Assembly (NCBI RefSeq): GCF_000688375.1 | Contig: NZ_JIAF01000004.1 | Location: 1,364,001 to 1,428,000 of the forward strand | Origin: Prevotella sp. HUN102 | Lineage (GTDB): Bacteria; Bacteroidota; Bacteroidia; Bacteroidales; Bacteroidaceae | Direction of reading: 5' to 3' | Length of the DNA: 64,000 nucleotides | Shown here: positions 18,734-27,464 of the stretch, piece after piece | Numbering within the stretch: position 1 is the stretch's first letter | Layout of the letters: every line of letters begins with the position of its first letter | The notes under the pieces: generated by a model | Databases searched by the model: none | What the model was told of the DNA's origin: nothing | What the model saw: the letters and a program-made list of their open reading frames with translations, nothing else | Program-made: the position numbers and the translations under genes

Positions 18734-18778
18734 ATAGCTATGAAACTATTGTCTCATAATTATGAAACAGTTGTCTCA
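18734..18778. repeat. 22-bp tandem repeat array, left half (split by IS30 copy 1)
   Basis: Two 22-bp units, 18734-18755 and 18756-18777, share TATGAAAC..TTGTCTC. Two more units continue at 19923-19966 beyond the IS30 element. The base sequence is partly palindromic (AGTTTCATAGCTATGAAACT). Confidence 0.75.
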
Positions 18779-18813
18779 TGAAGATTCCAAATCGAAGTGC
18801 AAAAAAGAGTAGC

Positions 18814-18877
18814 CCTCGCCGAGAGATGCAGACGTTCTCGAAGCGTAGCGAGAGGTTGTCTGCATCTCTCGCCGAGG
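18814..18877 (+). other. Long hairpin in IS30 leader
   Basis: Arms CCTCGCCGAGAGATGCAGAC and its near-perfect complement (one mismatch) enclose an inner stem TTCTCG/CGAGAG. The same structure is kept in copy 2 (56307-56370), so it belongs to the element and may limit read-through transcription into the transposase gene. Confidence 0.6.
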
Positions 18878-18954
18878 AAAAAGCAACAACCGGCAATACA
18901 AATTAAAAAAGGGAGACCGAAGTCTCCCCAGGATTAACTAACTTTGTATTGTTT

Positions 18955-19893
18955 ATGTACCATCAATTAATCTCGGAGCAAAGGTCGCAAATTTTCGCCT
19001 TACTTCAAAAGAAAACCGCAAGAAAAGAAATTGCCGCCATCGTCGGCATCAGTCAGGCAACACTCTCACGTGAAATCAAACGCAACAGCACGCCCTCGGG
19101 AAAGTATATCTGGACGAAGGCGCACGACATGGCCATGGAGCGCAGGAGGCGAACGGTGAGCAACTCCAGGCTCTCCGACGAATTGGTCTGGAGAATCAAG
19201 GAATATATCGTTAATGACCAATGGTCTCCAAGACAAATATCAGGGTATCTGCGTGTGAATGAGGGGATAAAGGTGTCCCATCAGTCCATCTACAACATCA
19301 TCCACAATGACCCTACAGGGAAACTTGCCGGGCACACAAGACATCAGATGAAATACAGGCATCACCCCAAGGGTGGGCATCTTCCTGTCAAGGACAGGGT
19401 GAGCATCCATGAGAGAAGCAAGGAAGTGGACGGGAAGAGATTTGGAGACTTTGAGATGGACCTGATCGTCGACCCTGCCCAAAGGGCCATACTCACACTG
19501 GTGGAGAAATCCACCAATATGTTGCTTATGCAGAAACTGCCATTTGGGAAGCAGTCGAAACCTCTGGCAAAAGCAGTCAGGAGACTGCTGCTGCCATACA
19601 AGGACAGACTGAAGACCATTACCACTGACAACGGACCTGAGTTTGCCGCACATAAGGATATCACGAAATGGTTGGGCGTGCCTGTGTACTTTGCAGATCC
19701 ATATTGTCCATGGCAAAAGGGAGCCATTGAGAATACAAACAAGTTAATCAGACAATATATACCTAAAAAGGATTCCTTTGAGAACTATACGAACAAGAGG
19801 ATTATGGCCATACAGAAGAAATTGAATGAAAGACCAAGGGAAAAACTAAACTTTTCCACACCAAAGTGCGAGTTCTTCAAACATGTGTTGTAA
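18955..19893 (+). CDS. IS30-family transposase, copy 1
   Basis: A 312-aa DDE transposase. The N-terminal half has the IS30 helix-turn-helix regions (ISEQRSQIFALLQKK; ISQATLSREIKRNSTPSGKY). Catalytic signatures are FEMDLIVDP (D), ITTDNGPEFAAH (D) and WQKGAIENTNKLIRQYIPK (E). The start at ATG 18955 (MYHQLIS) is chosen because the -7 box TAACTTTG ends 8 nt upstream of the nearest alternative TTG; the frame upstream in this copy has a stop. It differs from copy 2 at about seven residues, and keeps the usual ADPYCPWQKG sequence altered in copy 2. Looks intact. Confidence 0.93.
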   Translation: MYHQLISEQRSQIFALLQKKTARKEIAAIVGISQATLSREIKRNSTPSGKYIWTKAHDMAMERRRRTVSNSRLSDELVWRIKEYIVNDQWSPRQISGYLRVNEGIKVSHQSIYNIIHNDPTGKLAGHTRHQMKYRHHPKGGHLPVKDRVSIHERSKEVDGKRFGDFEMDLIVDPAQRAILTLVEKSTNMLLMQKLPFGKQSKPLAKAVRRLLLPYKDRLKTITTDNGPEFAAHKDITKWLGVPVYFADPYCPWQKGAIENTNKLIRQYIPKKDSFENYTNKRIMAIQKKLNERPREKLNFSTPKCEFFKHVL

Positions 19894-19919
19894 TTTTGCA
19901 CTTGCTGGTTGACTCTACA

Positions 19920-19966
19920 CTCAAAGCTATGAAACAACTGTCTCATAGCTTTGAGATAATTCTCGG
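19920..19966. repeat. 22-bp tandem repeat array, right half
   Basis: Unit 3 (19923-19944) and a more diverged unit 4 (19945-19966) continue the array left of IS30 copy 1. Removing the IS and one CTCA gives four head-to-tail 22-bp units. The rest of the gap to 20125 holds a CTCTCACAGAGAG stretch (about 20071) like the one near 63507. Confidence 0.7.
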
Positions 19967-20125
19967 AACGGTGTATAAATAAATGCAGATACGAATCTTA
20001 GTTCGTGATAAACCTGATGAAGAAACATAAGATTGTGCTGAAAAGTAATGAATCTTCTTTTGTTTTAATCTCTCACAGAGAGCGCAGAATCACAGATATC
20101 ATCCCTTAAAAGAAATGCTCTTGAA

Positions 20126-21373
20126 TTATAAACGTATTGGATAAGTTACAACAAGCTCTGTAAGGTCTGCTTTAGTTTTGTGAGCCTTGACATTAATACC
20201 GATTTTCAATCCTTTCAGAGCAGGGAAAGAGTAATGTATGCCGATTCGTTCATAATAAGGAGTTTCGTTGTGTCGAGCATTGTCGCCCATCTGTCTGTGA
20301 AGATAGAAGCCGAAAGCCATTGCAAGGGACAGGTTATGATAGAAGACTTCGTGCTTGCCTGCAATACCTAATGACCAAGGGCTATGCTTCATATCTGCTC
20401 CCTTGGCAGTATCAATTTCCTTGATACGGTTGGAATAGGTGCCATAGAACCAGTCTATGCCGATCCCCGATGCCCAACGACGCGCATAGCGACACATAAG
20501 GTCGGCCTGAATGGAGTAGGCCATATAGAACTTGAAATGTTCGGTGCGATAGTTCGGGTCTGTTGATGGCGTACCGAATTGTGTGAGAAGCCAGTCTTCC
20601 AACAGGGTTTTTCCTCCGACGCCTGCTGCAACGTTCATATACCAGTACTTCCTGAACGGTGCAGGCTGAAATGCGTTCTTTTTTTCTACCGTTTCTTCGT
20701 AGTAAGGATAATACACTAAACCCAATGATGGTCCGAGCGTATTTGAGCCCTTGTTCGGGCGATACAATGCGCCATTGCTGTGATGCACAAATTCTAGACC
20801 TGCCTTCACTCCCCAATTACGGGAGAATCTGTATGTCTGATGGATTCCGGCAGCGAAATAAATGAGGAATGGCGTGCCTATAAGCTCGTTGTCGATATTG
20901 TTTTCTTTATTATATCGTTTCCTGTTATAGCCGAATCCTGCACTTAGGGAATAGCTTGTCTCCCAGTGCTTGCTGCGATGGAGGGTGCGATAGAATGTTC
21001 CGTAGAGGGATAAGGTATTTCCCAGTCGGGAATCATAGCTCACCTCCTGTGCCATTCCCCAGTCCGGATCTGGAAATCGGTGCATTCTTACGGCACCATT
21101 CATTGTATATCGAAGTCCGATTGACAGGGTGGGATATCCGAAATCTTTTGCAAAATCATCACTGTCAGAGGGTAGGGCAGAGTATCGGAGTTCGGCTGCT
21201 ACGGAGCCGTTCGTTCCTTTCTGCACCCATTTTTTCTCGTATTTATCCAATGAAATAATGCTGCTGGGCGAACCGGTAACGGAGAGTCCCCAGTGTTTTG
21301 TGGAGTCTGCTTCTGATGCCATTGCATTCAATGTGGATGTGAGTATCAGTAAGAGTGTAAGAATTTTCTTCAT
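20126..21373 (-). CDS. Acyloxyacyl hydrolase / PagL-like outer-membrane protein
   Basis: A 415-aa protein with a signal peptide (MKKILTLLLILTSTLNAMAS) and beta-barrel character throughout (alternating aromatic/polar strands, ending VTYPIRL). The segment GLEFVHHSNGALYRPNKGSN resembles the His-Ser active-site strand of PagL-type lipid A 3-O-deacylases, followed by a run of aromatic barrel strands. Bacteroidetes homologues are annotated as acyloxyacyl hydrolases. Probable role: lipid A remodelling in the outer membrane. The extra N-terminal 100 residues are longer than PagL, so substrate is uncertain. Confidence 0.65.
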   Translation of the reverse strand: MKKILTLLLILTSTLNAMASEADSTKHWGLSVTGSPSSIISLDKYEKKWVQKGTNGSVAAELRYSALPSDSDDFAKDFGYPTLSIGLRYTMNGAVRMHRFPDPDWGMAQEVSYDSRLGNTLSLYGTFYRTLHRSKHWETSYSLSAGFGYNRKRYNKENNIDNELIGTPFLIYFAAGIHQTYRFSRNWGVKAGLEFVHHSNGALYRPNKGSNTLGPSLGLVYYPYYEETVEKKNAFQPAPFRKYWYMNVAAGVGGKTLLEDWLLTQFGTPSTDPNYRTEHFKFYMAYSIQADLMCRYARRWASGIGIDWFYGTYSNRIKEIDTAKGADMKHSPWSLGIAGKHEVFYHNLSLAMAFGFYLHRQMGDNARHNETPYYERIGIHYSFPALKGLKIGINVKAHKTKADLTELVVTYPIRL

Positions 21374-21408
21374 ATCAAGTAATTTGTGGTTATTTGAGTT
21401 GTTTGAGC

Positions 21409-22185
21409 TTAATTGAATCCGAAGATTCTCTTTACGTTTTTATTAGTCTGATCGGCAATTTCCTGTGCTGTTTCACCATATACTTCTGCTATCTTTGCTA
21501 CTATGTGGACCAAAAACGCACTTTCATTCCGTTTGCCACGCATCGGGACAGGTGCCATATAAGGAGCATCGGTTTCCAGAACGATGCGTTCTAATGGGAC
21601 GGTTTTCAGCGTTTCGGGCAGATTGGCTTTCTTGAACGTGAGCACACCACCGATTCCCAGTACGAAGTTATCGAATGAGAGCAATTCAGCAGCCTCCTTT
21701 TCATTGCCGGTAAAACAATGGAACACACCTCCCGGGAGTTCTTCCTGATATTTTCTCAGGATATGCACTAACTCGTTCTGCGCTTTTCGGCAATGAATCA
21801 TCAATGGAAGACGCGTCTCGACAGACCATTTCACTTGTTCTTCAAAGGCTGCCAGTTGCTCCTTTTCAAATTCCCGGCTCCAGTAGAAATCCAACCCGAC
21901 TTCGCCCACGGCTATACAGTATTTCGTTTCGTCGAGATGCAGGCGCATCTGTTTGAGAACGTCCTCGTAGTCTGCCTTCACGTCTTCGGGATGCAGCCCG
22001 ACCATCGGATAGGCAAAGCCGGGGAATTGCGTGCAGACCGACTTTATCGTATCTATTGAATCCAGATTGATGGCAGGAAGGAAAACCTTTGAAACGCCTG
22101 CTTCTCTTGCTCTTGCCACCACTTCGGGCAAGTCTTCCTTAAATTCTTCTCCATCAAGGTGGATGTGTGTATCTATCATCGTCAT
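21409..22185 (-). CDS. tatD: TatD-family metal-dependent hydrolase (DNase-like)
   Basis: A 258-aa TIM-barrel metallohydrolase of the amidohydrolase superfamily, linked with 3'-5' DNA exonuclease activity and DNA repair. Metal ligands are visible in order: DTHIHLDG (HxH), GEVGLDFYW (E), LMIHCRKAQ (H), GVFHCFTGN (H) and LETDAPYMAP (D). Reads away from the dipeptidyl peptidase gene across a repeat-containing gap. The start at 22185 or the ATG two codons later are equally possible. Confidence 0.92.
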   Translation of the reverse strand: MTMIDTHIHLDGEEFKEDLPEVVARAREAGVSKVFLPAINLDSIDTIKSVCTQFPGFAYPMVGLHPEDVKADYEDVLKQMRLHLDETKYCIAVGEVGLDFYWSREFEKEQLAAFEEQVKWSVETRLPLMIHCRKAQNELVHILRKYQEELPGGVFHCFTGNEKEAAELLSFDNFVLGIGGVLTFKKANLPETLKTVPLERIVLETDAPYMAPVPMRGKRNESAFLVHIVAKIAEVYGETAQEIADQTNKNVKRIFGFN

Positions 22186-22219
22186 CTAATATTATCAATA
22201 TGAAATTGGCATAAACTTA

Positions 22220-22334
22220 TACGGCAAATGCCGTTCTTTAGCAATGGCTTCGGTCGTTCCCTAACAACGGCTTCAGTCGTTCCTAAGGAAGTCCTCAGGC
22301 CGTTCCTAAGGAACCGTTCGAACCGTTCCTGAAG
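22220..22334. repeat. Five tandem 23-bp repeats
   Basis: Five consecutive units with exact 23-bp spacing begin at 22220, 22243, 22266, 22289 and 22312. Unit core: GGCTTCAGTCGTTCCTAAGG, degenerate between units, with inner palindrome CCTTAGGAA-like sequence. They lie in the 278-bp gap between the dipeptidyl peptidase and tatD genes. The period is not a multiple of three, so this is not a protein repeat. Confidence 0.75.
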
Positions 22335-22463
22335 GTTGGGGTTTAAGGCTGAAAAATTATCGAATCTGCAAGTAGATTGCCGTCTGATGTTCAGAAAGAA
22401 ATAGTATGACAACTGAACAATGCTACTTGCCGATTCGTTAAACTCACAAGCCTGTTTGCTTTC

Positions 22464-24656
22464 TTAGAGGTTTTCAATGAACCAGTTGGCAACCTGCTGG
22501 AGCAAGTGCTGACGGGTTTTTCCTCCGAAGATGCTGTGATTTCTGTTTACATATAAGTTCTCCTTGAAATCTTTTCCTGCCTGAACCAATGCTTCAGAAT
22601 ATTCGTAGGCATTCTGAATATGCACATTGTCGTCAGCTATACCGTGGCAGATAAGGAGTTTGCCGTGCAGCTTTTCGGCTCTGTTTATAGGATTGATGGC
22701 ATATCCATCTGCATTCTCTTGCGGGGTGCGCATATATCGCTCGGTATAGACGGAATCATAGTAACGCCAGTTGGTTGGAGGTGCAATGGATACTCCCGCC
22801 TTGTAGGCGTTCCTTCCGTCGCTCATACTCATCAGCGTGTTGAAACCACCGAAACTCCAGCCCCAAATGCCGATGCGGCTTGCGTCCACATAAGGCTGTT
22901 TGCCCATCCACAGAGCTGCTTCCACCTGATCTTTAGACTCTAAATATCCAAGTTTCAAATAAGTACACTTCTCAAAATCAGCACCACGTGCGCCCGTTCC
23001 TCTGCCATCTACGCAGGCCACGATATAGCCGTGCTGATTGAGATATGTGTCGAACAAGCCACCGTTTCCCATAGAGCCTGCCGTCCAACTGTCTACGACC
23101 TGCTGACTTCCGGGGCCGCTGTACTGATGGAATATAACAGGATACTTCTTATTAGAGTCAAAGTTCTCTGGTTTTGCTATCCAACCGTTCAGTTCAACGC
23201 CTTCGGAAGTGGTGAACTTGAAGAACTCGCGCTTCGACATATTGAATTTTGCCAGTTCGGCCTTTAGCTTGTCGTTGTTGAGCACTTCTCTTACCAGTTT
23301 GCCCTGATTGTCGTAGATGGAATAGACATAAGGATTGTTTCTGTCGCTCCAGTTGTTCAGGAAATATTTGTAATCGCCCGAGAACACGGCATTGTTCCAT
23401 CCATCCTTGTTGGAAAGCATCGTAACCTTTCCGTTCTTGTCGGCAACGTATATTTCGCGCTGCATCGGAGTCTTCATAGCAGCTTGGAAATAAGTGTTTC
23501 CCGATGTTTCGTCATAGCCGTACACTCTTATCACGTCGTAATTTCCATTCTCAATCTGACGTATCTGCTTACCGTTGATATCGTAAAGGAAAAGGTGCAT
23601 CCGTCCGTTACGGTCGGAAGGCATAAGAATATGATCTTTCAGAATGCTGATTCCTTCCATAGCCTCTTCCTTCACGTACTTTGCAACGCTTTCCTTGATA
23701 ATCAAATTGCATTCACTGGTCAGAGGATTGCAAGCGTAAAGCTGGAGAAGATCCTGATGGCGGTTCATCGTGTAGATGATGATTCTGTTGGCAATGCTCG
23801 TCGGTTTCACCCTCGGGATATATCCGTCAGCATCCAAAGGCAGGTTGTATTTTGCAGTCTTGCCGTCAGCAAGCGAATACGACCAGACACTCACTTTTGC
23901 ATTATCTTCGCCTGCTTTAGGATATTTATAGGAATAATCGCCCGGATAGACTTCGTATTCCTTTCTCTGTGGTTTAGCACCTTGGAACATCTGAAGGGAA
24001 TAAGTCTTAACCTTTGATTCATCAAAGCGAATCCAACTCAATGTCTTGCTGTCTGCACCCCACGCCAAGGCATTGTTGAATCCAAATTCCTCTTCATACA
24101 CCCAGTCAGGAATACCGTTGATGATTTCATTGAACTTGCCGTCGGTCGTAATCTGCTTTTCCGTCTGTCCGTCCGTGATGAAGATGTTGTTGTTTCTCAC
24201 GAAAGCTATCTTTCTGCTGTCAGGAGAGAAAGTAGGAATCTGCTGCAAACCGCCTTCTGATAATTTCTTGATGCTTTTGTCCTTTACGTTGTAGAGATAA
24301 TATTGCGCTTTATAAGAACGGCGGTAAATCCGTTCAGTCTCTGTTTGAATCAGAATAAAAGCACCGTCATCAGAGATCTCATAACCGTCAATCTCTTCTA
24401 TCTTCACGCCACTGATTGTATTGACATCAAACAGCACCCCTGTCTGTTTACCGGTCTTGAACGAGAATTTCTCAATCTTCTTGCCATCGCCTGAGATACT
24501 TGCATATTCGGAAGTACCCTTCAGAGGGTTGATGCCGTGAATGGTTTTGGCAACCAAAGAGTTGTTCGTAACTTGCTCAATAGTTATTGGCTCGCCAGCT
24601 AAGGCTTGATTAGCCAAAGAAAATATTGCAGCACATACTAAAAAAAACTTTTTCAT
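22464..24656 (-). CDS. Dipeptidyl-peptidase IV family serine peptidase (S9)
   Basis: A 730-aa exported peptidase that removes Xaa-Pro dipeptides; in oral and gut Bacteroidales it feeds peptide uptake. A signal peptide (MKKFFLVCAAIFSLANQALAG) is followed by the beta-propeller (to about 480) with WVYEEEFG, the double-Glu motif that fixes the substrate N-terminus. The alpha/beta-hydrolase domain has GWSFGG (nucleophile Ser), a later Asp in HGIADDNVH, and His in NRNHSIFGG. A longer reading frame starts at 24692, but a -7 box TACTTTTG on this strand (24682-24689) lies inside that extension, so 24656 is the start. Confidence 0.93.
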   Translation of the reverse strand: MKKFFLVCAAIFSLANQALAGEPITIEQVTNNSLVAKTIHGINPLKGTSEYASISGDGKKIEKFSFKTGKQTGVLFDVNTISGVKIEEIDGYEISDDGAFILIQTETERIYRRSYKAQYYLYNVKDKSIKKLSEGGLQQIPTFSPDSRKIAFVRNNNIFITDGQTEKQITTDGKFNEIINGIPDWVYEEEFGFNNALAWGADSKTLSWIRFDESKVKTYSLQMFQGAKPQRKEYEVYPGDYSYKYPKAGEDNAKVSVWSYSLADGKTAKYNLPLDADGYIPRVKPTSIANRIIIYTMNRHQDLLQLYACNPLTSECNLIIKESVAKYVKEEAMEGISILKDHILMPSDRNGRMHLFLYDINGKQIRQIENGNYDVIRVYGYDETSGNTYFQAAMKTPMQREIYVADKNGKVTMLSNKDGWNNAVFSGDYKYFLNNWSDRNNPYVYSIYDNQGKLVREVLNNDKLKAELAKFNMSKREFFKFTTSEGVELNGWIAKPENFDSNKKYPVIFHQYSGPGSQQVVDSWTAGSMGNGGLFDTYLNQHGYIVACVDGRGTGARGADFEKCTYLKLGYLESKDQVEAALWMGKQPYVDASRIGIWGWSFGGFNTLMSMSDGRNAYKAGVSIAPPTNWRYYDSVYTERYMRTPQENADGYAINPINRAEKLHGKLLICHGIADDNVHIQNAYEYSEALVQAGKDFKENLYVNRNHSIFGGKTRQHLLQQVANWFIENL

Positions 24657-24681
24657 TGTATATTTTATTGATTTAATGCAA

Positions 24682-24689
24682 CAAAAGTA
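24682..24689 (-). promoter_or_regulatory. Promoter -7 box for the dipeptidyl peptidase gene
   Basis: TACTTTTG on the minus strand, 26 nt before the ATG at 24656; decides the start of that gene. Confidence 0.5.
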
Positions 24690-24701
24690 CAAAATATTAA
24701 G

Positions 24702-24709
24702 TAAATTTG
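24702..24709 (+). promoter_or_regulatory. Promoter -7 box for the radical SAM gene
   Basis: TAAATTTG, consensus TAnnTTTG, only 9 nt before the ATG at 24719, so the transcript would be almost leaderless. It is back to back with the box at 24682. Confidence 0.45.
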
Positions 24710-24718
24710 CAATAGTAA

Positions 24719-25615
24719 ATGGAACAATACTATAATGATTTTGGAAATTGGATCAGAAAGCAATTTCCATTCCGTGTTCAGAAGATTTCAATCGATGCAG
24801 GTTTCACTTGTCCGAACCGTGACGGAAGGATAGGCAAGGGGGGCTGTATTTTCTGCGACAATAAAACTTTCAATCCTTCTTATTGCGAGTCTTCCAAGAG
24901 CATAACCCAACAACTGGAAGACGGAAAAGCCTTCTTTGCAAAGAAATATCCCGATATGAAATATCTGGCATATTTTCAGGCATATACGAATACTTATGAC
25001 TCGGTGGAATCCTTGCGTCGGATGTACGAAGAAGCTCTTGGCGTGAAAGACGTAGTCGGCATAGTCATCGGCACGCGTCCCGACTGTGTGAGTGATGAAC
25101 TTTTAGATTATTTGGAAGAGTTGAACAGGCAGACTTTCCTGATAGTGGAGTATGGAATTGAGAGCTGCAATGACGAAACGCTGAAACTCATCAACAGAGG
25201 ACACGACTTCGCCTGTACCAAACGTGCCGTGGAGGAAACTGCCAAACGTGGCATAAAGGTCGGTGGACATATCATCGTCGGACTGCCGGGCGAAGACCCG
25301 GATGAAAGTCTTCGACAGGCATCTGTCATATCTTCATTGCCATTGACGATATTGAAAGTTCATCAACTGCAAATCATTCGCGGCACGAAACTCGCAAGGA
25401 TGTACGAGAAAGAGCCTTTCCATTTATATAGCGTTGAAGAGTACATCGACCTCATTGCCCGATTCATTCAGTTGTTGAGAAAGGATTTGGTGTTGGAAAG
25501 ATTTGTCAGTCAGAGTCCTCCCGAACTACTTGTAGCTCCTAAATGGGGCTTGAAAAACTATGAATTTACGAATCTTCTCAACAATCATCTAAGGATAATG
25601 ATGGAAAGGAAGTAG
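24719..25615 (+). CDS. TIGR01212-family radical SAM protein (YhcC-like)
   Basis: A 298-aa radical SAM protein. The cluster motif is CPNRDGRIGKGGCIFC, the widely spaced three-cysteine form typical of the TIGR01212/YhcC group rather than CxxxCxxC. GGHIIVGLPGEDPDESLRQ is the SAM-binding/beta-strand region. The substrate of this group is not established. Single gene, convergent with the RNase G gene across a bidirectional terminator. Confidence 0.9.
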   Translation: MEQYYNDFGNWIRKQFPFRVQKISIDAGFTCPNRDGRIGKGGCIFCDNKTFNPSYCESSKSITQQLEDGKAFFAKKYPDMKYLAYFQAYTNTYDSVESLRRMYEEALGVKDVVGIVIGTRPDCVSDELLDYLEELNRQTFLIVEYGIESCNDETLKLINRGHDFACTKRAVEETAKRGIKVGGHIIVGLPGEDPDESLRQASVISSLPLTILKVHQLQIIRGTKLARMYEKEPFHLYSVEEYIDLIARFIQLLRKDLVLERFVSQSPPELLVAPKWGLKNYEFTNLLNNHLRIMMERK

Positions 25616-25656
25616 AAGTTTGACCCTTAATTTAATTATCAGTAGAAAAGAAATAT

Positions 25657-25695
25657 AAAAAGAGGTTGGGCATATCAGTTGCGCAACCTCTTTTT
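25657..25695. terminator. Bidirectional intrinsic terminator
   Basis: Perfect 12-bp stem AAAAAGAGGTTG / CAACCTCTTTTT with a 15-nt loop, A-run on the left and T-run on the right, between two convergent genes. Confidence 0.88.
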
Positions 25696-25746
25696 TATAC
25701 TAACACTTTTCTTCTGTTTTAATCTTTCTAATTAGAAAGCAGTAAC

Positions 25747-27318
25747 TTAGGATTTGTCGTTTAGTTCCTTCATATCAATGAACTGCTGCTTTTCATCGTA
25801 GAATTCGTACTGCATAAAAGCGAGTTTCTGAGAAGGAATGATACTAATGCCGAATCCGTACTTCATCTGCCACTTGCGCTTCAAGGAGATTATGCCTTGA
25901 TTGATGTAGGCAGCAACGTAAGGATGTACGTGCAAACTGAACTTCTTGATTCCAATCTTGTTTATCAAGCGGTCAATCTTGCGCTCAAGCTGATCGGTAA
26001 ACAGGATGCTGGAACGAATCTTGCCTGTGCCGAAACACGTCGGGCAGTCTTCTGCGACATCAACATCCATAACCGGACGAACACGCTGGCGTGTAATCTG
26101 CATCAGACCGAATTTGCTGAGCGGCAGGATATTGTGCCGAGCACGGTCTTTCTGCATCGCCTTGCACATACGTTCGTAGAGCATCTGTCGGTCTTCTGCG
26201 AGATTCATATCAATGAAGTCTACAACAATGATGCCACCCATATCACGCAGTCTTAGCTGTCGTGCCAATTCGTCTGCCGCACCCAAGTTGGTGTCAAGAG
26301 CGTTCTGTTCTTGTCCTTTGTCTTTTGCACGGTTTCCGCTGTTTACGTCTACAACGTGCATTGCTTCTGTGTGTTCGATGATGAGGTAGCAGCCGTGACC
26401 GTAGTTGATGGTCTTACCAAAGCTGGATTTGATTTGCTTTGTAACATCAAAGTTGTCGAAGATTGGCAATTTGCCATTGTACTTTTTCACTATGTTCGCC
26501 TTTTCAGGGGCAATGAGAGAAACATAGTGCTGTACGGCTGTACAAATCTCCTCGTCGTTCACATAGATATTCTCATAGGTAGGATTGAAGAGGTCGCGGA
26601 GCATTGCCACGGCACGTCCTGTCTCTTCAAAAATAAGTTGTGGGCGATTCTGAGTTTTCTGCACCTTGGTGATGGCTTCTTCCCATCTGCTCAAGAGCAC
26701 TTTCATCTCAGCATCCAGTTCGGCTACTCTCTTTCCTTCAGCAACCGTCCGAACGATTACGCCAAAATTCTTTGGGCAAATGCTCTGAATGAGTTGCTTG
26801 AGGCGAGCGCGCTCTTCGCCGCTTTTAATCTTGGAGGAAACGTTTACCTTGTCCCCGAAAGGGATGAGTACAATGAATCGGCCTGCGAACGATAGTTCGC
26901 CAGTAAGGCGCGGTCCCTTGGTAGAAATGGGTTCTTTTACAATCTGCACCATTACCTCTTGTCCGACCTGAAGTGCATTCTGGATGCTTCCATCCTTCTT
27001 CAAGTCTGGCAAGTGGCTGGCTTTCTGAATAGGGTAGAGACGTTTCCTGTCGCTTTGTACCTGTTTGAGATATTTCGCAAAGGAGTCGAACTGACTTCCT
27101 AAGTCAAGATAGTGAAGAAATGCGTCGCGTTCATAACCAACATCTACGAAACAGGCGTTAAGGCCCGGCATCAGTTTCTTGACCTTTGCAATGTAGATGT
27201 TTCCAACTGAAAAATTGGCTTCTCTCGGCTCTCGCTGGTATTCCACCAGTCGCTTGTCTTCGAGTAATGCAATCGAAATCTCTTTCGGTTGGGCATCAAT
27301 AATTACTTCGCTTGTCAT
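25747..27318 (-). CDS. rng: Ribonuclease E/G family protein (RNase G)
   Basis: Endoribonuclease of the RNase E/G catalytic type (523 aa): 5'-end-sensing cleavage of single-stranded RNA. The S1 domain lies in about residues 35-140 (GNIYIAKVKKLMPGLNACFVDVG). The DNase I-like catalytic part has HVVDVNSG and IIVVDFIDM, the acidic metal-binding positions. The zinc-link CPTCFGTGK follows. It lacks the long disordered tail of E. coli RNase E, so it is the short RNase G form. Upstream on the same strand are a small basic protein gene and HU. Confidence 0.93.
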   Translation of the reverse strand: MTSEVIIDAQPKEISIALLEDKRLVEYQREPREANFSVGNIYIAKVKKLMPGLNACFVDVGYERDAFLHYLDLGSQFDSFAKYLKQVQSDRKRLYPIQKASHLPDLKKDGSIQNALQVGQEVMVQIVKEPISTKGPRLTGELSFAGRFIVLIPFGDKVNVSSKIKSGEERARLKQLIQSICPKNFGVIVRTVAEGKRVAELDAEMKVLLSRWEEAITKVQKTQNRPQLIFEETGRAVAMLRDLFNPTYENIYVNDEEICTAVQHYVSLIAPEKANIVKKYNGKLPIFDNFDVTKQIKSSFGKTINYGHGCYLIIEHTEAMHVVDVNSGNRAKDKGQEQNALDTNLGAADELARQLRLRDMGGIIVVDFIDMNLAEDRQMLYERMCKAMQKDRARHNILPLSKFGLMQITRQRVRPVMDVDVAEDCPTCFGTGKIRSSILFTDQLERKIDRLINKIGIKKFSLHVHPYVAAYINQGIISLKRKWQMKYGFGISIIPSQKLAFMQYEFYDEKQQFIDMKELNDKS

Positions 27319-27464
27319 TTTCTCCTGTTTTATAAATACTTTATGGTGTATTTATATTCAATAAAAACGAGACTTGTCTTCGCACTCCCAGGGAAAGGAG
27401 TATTATGCGATGACACGCCCCGTCAAGTTCTGAAAGACCAGTTTGTGCTTTCTGCCCCAGAGGC

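Larger units (their letters stand above)
18779..19919 (+). mobile_element. IS30-family insertion sequence, copy 1
   Basis: A 1141-bp element, same length as the copy at 55265-56405. Ends are imperfect 26-bp inverted repeats (18 of 26 match, including the inner AAGTGCAAAA). It is flanked by a 4-bp direct duplication CTCA (18775-18778 and 19920-19923). The insertion falls between two units of a 22-bp palindromic tandem repeat, in keeping with the known preference of some IS30-family elements for palindromic targets. The 5' leader has a long hairpin (18814-18877), a second short hairpin (GGGAGAC / GTCTCCC, 18911-18928) and a -7 box TAACTTTG at 18939. Confidence 0.92.

Noticed and set aside
22220..22334. 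Possible CRISPR array
   Set aside because: Units are directly adjacent without spacers and are degenerate; no cas genes in the window.
23484..24017. 177-codon plus-strand ORF
   Set aside because: Antisense to the dipeptidyl peptidase gene, no coding features.
26311..26895. 194-codon plus-strand ORF
   Set aside because: Antisense to the RNase G gene.
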